A stretch of 64,000 nt of DNA from Flavipsychrobacter sp. (GTDB lineage Bacteria > Bacteroidota > Bacteroidia > Chitinophagales > Chitinophagaceae), in contig JAWKLD010000001.1 in NCBI GenBank assembly GCA_041392855.1, positions 606,001-670,000 of the forward strand. The letters run 5' to 3'. The position numbers and the translations under genes were made by a program. Below, piece after piece: positions 61,692 to 64,000 of this stretch (position 1 is its first letter; each line of letters opens with the position of its first letter). The notes under the pieces were generated by a model, which had not been told where the DNA came from, did not search any database, and saw only the letters and a list, made by a program, of their open reading frames with translations.

Positions 61692-62687
61692 ATGATATTG
61701 ATTTTGTCTCAACCATGGGATCGCTCAACAGATCAAGTAATTGATTGGATTGAGTATTTGTCACCCGATTCAAAAGTAGTTAGGATTAACCCTTCTAATA
61801 CTATTTTAGATGTTGAAATTAATATAAATGATTCCGAAGTTAGCTTTATATTCAAAACCGATTGTCAAACTGTTCGATCAGATGATATTAGTTCATTTTG
61901 GTTTCGCAGAGGGGAGTTCTCATTTCATTTTCCAAAATTCATTTCACATGAATCTGATGTAGATAAAAATGCCCTGTACGAGCATTTAAGAGCTGAATTG
62001 GGTAAAATAAATCACTTTATTAACTCGTGTTTGTCAAAAAAAAATCATATTAATTTAGTAAGTGATAATTTTATTAATAAATTAATTGCACTAGAATCTG
62101 CAAAAAAAGTAGGCCTGAATATACCGTCTACATATATTTCGACCAATAACAAAGATTTATATAGTCGTTTATCAAAACAACCTCATATAACAAAAGCTAT
62201 ATCTGAAATGATACGATTTAATCATAATGATATATCATATTCTACTGGTACTAACAGGGTATTTCCTTTAGAAATTTCTAATAGGACGAATACTAGTAGT
62301 CATGCTTCTCTTCTGCAGCATGAAATTATTAAAGAAATAGAGTTACGTGTATTTTATGTACATGGTGATATATTCACAATGGCAATATTTTCGCAAAAGA
62401 ATAAAAAGACTAAATTAGATTATAGGAATTACGATACAGCAAATATGAATAGAATGATTCCATACAAGCTACCTTCTATTATTGATAAAAAAGTGAAACA
62501 ACTATTTTTAGATATGAATATAACTAGTGGGTCTGCTGACTTAATATACAGCAAGAATGGAAAATATGTTTTTTTAGAAATAAATCCTGTTGGACAATTT
62601 AGCATGGTTTCATATCCTTGTAACTATTATCTTGAAAAATATATTGCTGAACTTCTAATCAAAAGCAATGGAAAGAGAAATAACTAA
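61692..62687 (+). CDS. gwsG: ATP-grasp peptide maturase, grasp-with-spasm system
   Basis: This 331 aa enzyme has the graspetide-ligase layout: an N-terminal part starting MILILSQPWDRSTDQVIDWI, a central ATP-grasp region (ELRVFYVHGDIFTMAIF), and the metal-binding VFLEINPVGQF with Glu296/Asn298 near the C-terminus. It would activate Asp or Glu side chains of the precursor with ATP and join them to Ser, Thr or Lys. The downstream SPASM gene fixes the subtype. Crosslink pattern cannot be predicted. Confidence 0.88.
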   Translation: MILILSQPWDRSTDQVIDWIEYLSPDSKVVRINPSNTILDVEININDSEVSFIFKTDCQTVRSDDISSFWFRRGEFSFHFPKFISHESDVDKNALYEHLRAELGKINHFINSCLSKKNHINLVSDNFINKLIALESAKKVGLNIPSTYISTNNKDLYSRLSKQPHITKAISEMIRFNHNDISYSTGTNRVFPLEISNRTNTSSHASLLQHEIIKEIELRVFYVHGDIFTMAIFSQKNKKTKLDYRNYDTANMNRMIPYKLPSIIDKKVKQLFLDMNITSGSADLIYSKNGKYVFLEINPVGQFSMVSYPCNYYLEKYIAELLIKSNGKRNN

Positions 62688-62880
62688 ATTGACTTCAATA
62701 TTATCAGAATCTGTTGAGTTTTCTGCATTACCCATATATTATAGTTATTTAGGCGCCATAATTGATGAAGATGGATTAAAGAATAAGGATTTACATCCCA
62801 AGAAGCTTTCTATAATAAGGCACAATACTTATGACTATCTTCCGTATGAGTTTTATAAACCTGTATCAAGAGTGTTTTAA
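62668..62880 (+). CDS. Small protein between ATP-grasp and SPASM genes
   Basis: This 70 aa protein overlaps the ATP-grasp end by 20 bases, and its stop overlaps the next start by 1 base (TAATG). It contains IYYSYLGAIIDEDGL and ends with YDYLPYEFYKPVSRVF. It has no signal peptide, membrane helix or Gly-Gly. I do not recognise it. Tight coupling on both sides strongly supports a real gene; it could be a recognition or adaptor protein. Confidence 0.6.
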   Translation: MEREITKLTSILSESVEFSALPIYYSYLGAIIDEDGLKNKDLHPKKLSIIRHNTYDYLPYEFYKPVSRVF

Positions 62881-63971
62881 TGTCGGAGAATAACAACGTT
62901 TTACTGCTGTCCTCAGACTGTATCCCAGTTAAAGGGATTAAGAGGGCAATAATATATGATCTTAGTAAAAAGAAATATCATTTAATCCCTAATGATTTGT
63001 ACGATATCTTGGTAGATATAAACGGCAAAACCAAAAATCAACTTTATAATACCTACGGAGATGATAATAAAATTGTTCTAGATGAATACTTTACTTTTCT
63101 AGAGGATAACGATATTCTACTAACTATTGATAAGGGAATACTTAAAAATTTTCCAAAAATTGATCTCACTTGGGATTTTCCTGGTGATATCTCAAATGCC
63201 GTAATCGACTTCGACACTAAACCTAATTTTAATGTAGATTCTGTAATTGATGAGTTAGAAAAGTTAGGTTGCTTTATTGTTGAATTAAGGTTTTTCTACT
63301 CTGTTAGTCTGTCTGACTTAGTTGCTTTGATTGATAAATTCGAAGGTAAAGACATAAAGCGTGTTCAGCTAATTCTAAAACATAGTCCATTATATAATAT
63401 AGAAGAATTAGACAAGGTTATACAAGGGTGTAGCCGTATATCAAGGGTGTTTATTTATAATATACCAGAAGAGAATAAGAAGACTTATAGTTTGACAAAA
63501 TCTGGTAAGATTATTTGTTTAGAATCATCACATATTTCAGAAAAAAGCTGCGGCGTAATAAATCCTTCTATGCATGCTGTAAACTTATCATTATTTACAG
63601 AATCAATAAACTTTAATAGTTGTTTGAATAGAAAAATTGCAATAGATAGAAATGGCGATATAAAAAATTGTCCAAGTATGGCTAAAGCATATGGAAATAT
63701 AAATGATGTTAGTCTAATGCAAGTTCTTAAAGAATCTGACTTTAAAGACAAATGGGCGATTACTAAAGATAAAATTGATACTTGTAAAAGATGTGAATTT
63801 AGGTATGCGTGTACTGATTGTAGAGCATATTTAAATAACCCCAATGATGATTATAGCAAGCCATTAAAGTGTGGATATAATCCTGAAACTTGTGAATGGG
63901 AAGAATGGTCTTCAAATCCCCTGAAACAAAAAACAATAGAACATTACGGTCTAGGGTTATTAATGAAATGA
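62880..63971 (+). CDS. gwsS: SPASM-domain peptide maturase, grasp-with-spasm system (no radical-SAM motif)
   Basis: This 363 aa protein ends in a SPASM-type cysteine cluster: Cys248, GX4C at Cys264, CX2CX5CX2C at Cys302/305/311/314, and Cys331/338. These could hold auxiliary Fe-S clusters. The N-terminal half has no CX3CX2C motif, so it does not look able to bind a radical-SAM cluster. It resembles the second maturase of the grasp-with-spasm system. Its role may be peptide binding or an Fe-S-dependent step. It overlaps the following gene by 4 bases. Confidence 0.82.
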   Translation: MSENNNVLLLSSDCIPVKGIKRAIIYDLSKKKYHLIPNDLYDILVDINGKTKNQLYNTYGDDNKIVLDEYFTFLEDNDILLTIDKGILKNFPKIDLTWDFPGDISNAVIDFDTKPNFNVDSVIDELEKLGCFIVELRFFYSVSLSDLVALIDKFEGKDIKRVQLILKHSPLYNIEELDKVIQGCSRISRVFIYNIPEENKKTYSLTKSGKIICLESSHISEKSCGVINPSMHAVNLSLFTESINFNSCLNRKIAIDRNGDIKNCPSMAKAYGNINDVSLMQVLKESDFKDKWAITKDKIDTCKRCEFRYACTDCRAYLNNPNDDYSKPLKCGYNPETCEWEEWSSNPLKQKTIEHYGLGLLMK

Positions 63972-64000
63972 AGAAATTCCCTACATACATTCAACGGGAT
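63968..64000 (+). CDS. Start of a probable C39 peptidase-ABC exporter (truncated by the window edge)
   Basis: ATG at 63968 overlaps the SPASM stop (ATGA) and opens with MKKFPTYIQRD. This is the characteristic start of peptidase-containing bacteriocin ABC transporters (KKFPxYxQxD, usually followed by DCGP). The role would be leader removal after Gly-Gly and export. Only 11 codons are visible. Confidence 0.6.
   Translation, partial: MKKFPTYIQRD

Noticed and set aside
62880..63971. Annotating the SPASM protein as a radical SAM enzyme
   Set aside because: No CX3CX2C motif is present anywhere in the N-terminal half, so the radical-SAM label would not be supported.
1..64000. CRISPR arrays, rRNA genes and insertion-sequence transposases
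   Set aside because: No regularly spaced repeats, no rRNA-like sequence and no DDE or tyrosine transposase signature were seen on either strand.

Overview
The window looks like chromosome from a Bacteroidetes bacterium, probably of the Chitinophagaceae or a close relative. It is AT-rich. Several upstream regions carry the phylum's -7 promoter box TAnnTTTG. Two proteins end in type IX secretion (T9SS) sorting domains of type A and one in type B, and the succinate dehydrogenase is the three-subunit cytochrome b type. The family and genus assignment is inference; no rRNA gene is present to settle it.

Region 1 (1 to about 28,140) is ordinary core chromosome. It holds the end of a transaldolase, phosphoglucomutase, a DUF3052 protein, ddl with a PASTA protein, T9SS surface proteins, sdhCAB, cinA-aroK and kdsB beside a KdnB-like oxidase. 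It continues with a small envelope/acyl-chain group (polysaccharide deacetylase, LolA-like, lipoprotein, FabZ-like), then a leftward run kdsC-iscX-fdx-DUF2520-plsC-ung, a bestrophin and a FAH-family enzyme. It ends in a tRNA-Met gene (CAU anticodon).

Region 2 (about 28,141 to 43,625) is a heavy-metal island attached to the 3' end of that tRNA. A 115 bp stretch covering the 3' half of the tRNA and its terminator is repeated, with a single 1 bp indel, at 43,512-43,625, 15.4 kb away. Between the copies lie two HYC_CC_PP proteins, an NHL-like/T9SS secreted protein, an AraC regulator with an N-terminal CxxC metal-binding-like segment, a CPC-type copper P-ATPase, an HMA chaperone, a DUF3347 lipoprotein, a complete CusA/TolC/CusB efflux system and a His-rich CPH-type (CopB-like) P-ATPase. 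No integrase is visible.

Region 3 (about 43,626 to 56,400) looks like a second accessory element placed in tandem. It starts with an excisionase-like HTH protein. Next comes a little-known three-gene group: a membrane protein with a HEPN-like Rx4H motif, a 652 aa helical protein, and a 563 aa protein with a restriction-endonuclease-like N-terminus. A leftward mobilization operon follows: a VWA-like protein, a membrane protein, a TraG/TraD-type coupling ATPase with a degenerate P-loop, MobC and a relaxase. Two GC-rich, hairpin-dense non-coding stretches and small envelope proteins complete it. The right end of this element was not found.

Region 4 (about 56,400 to 64,000) is a RiPP gene cluster of the grasp-with-spasm type. 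It has two Gly-Gly leader precursors with a strongly conserved 13-residue core block, an ATP-grasp ligase, a SPASM-domain protein that has no radical-SAM CX3CX2C motif, a 70 aa unknown protein between them, a DUF6624-like secreted protein, a periplasmic TonB-C-like protein and a large outer-membrane beta-barrel. The first codons of what looks like a C39-peptidase ABC exporter lie at the window edge. The ATP-grasp enzyme would crosslink the core and the exporter would remove the leader at Gly-Gly and secrete the product.

The least understood parts, and the best candidates for undescribed biology, are the 44.3-48.7 kb three-gene group, and the SPASM-without-radical-SAM and 70 aa protein pair of the RiPP cluster.
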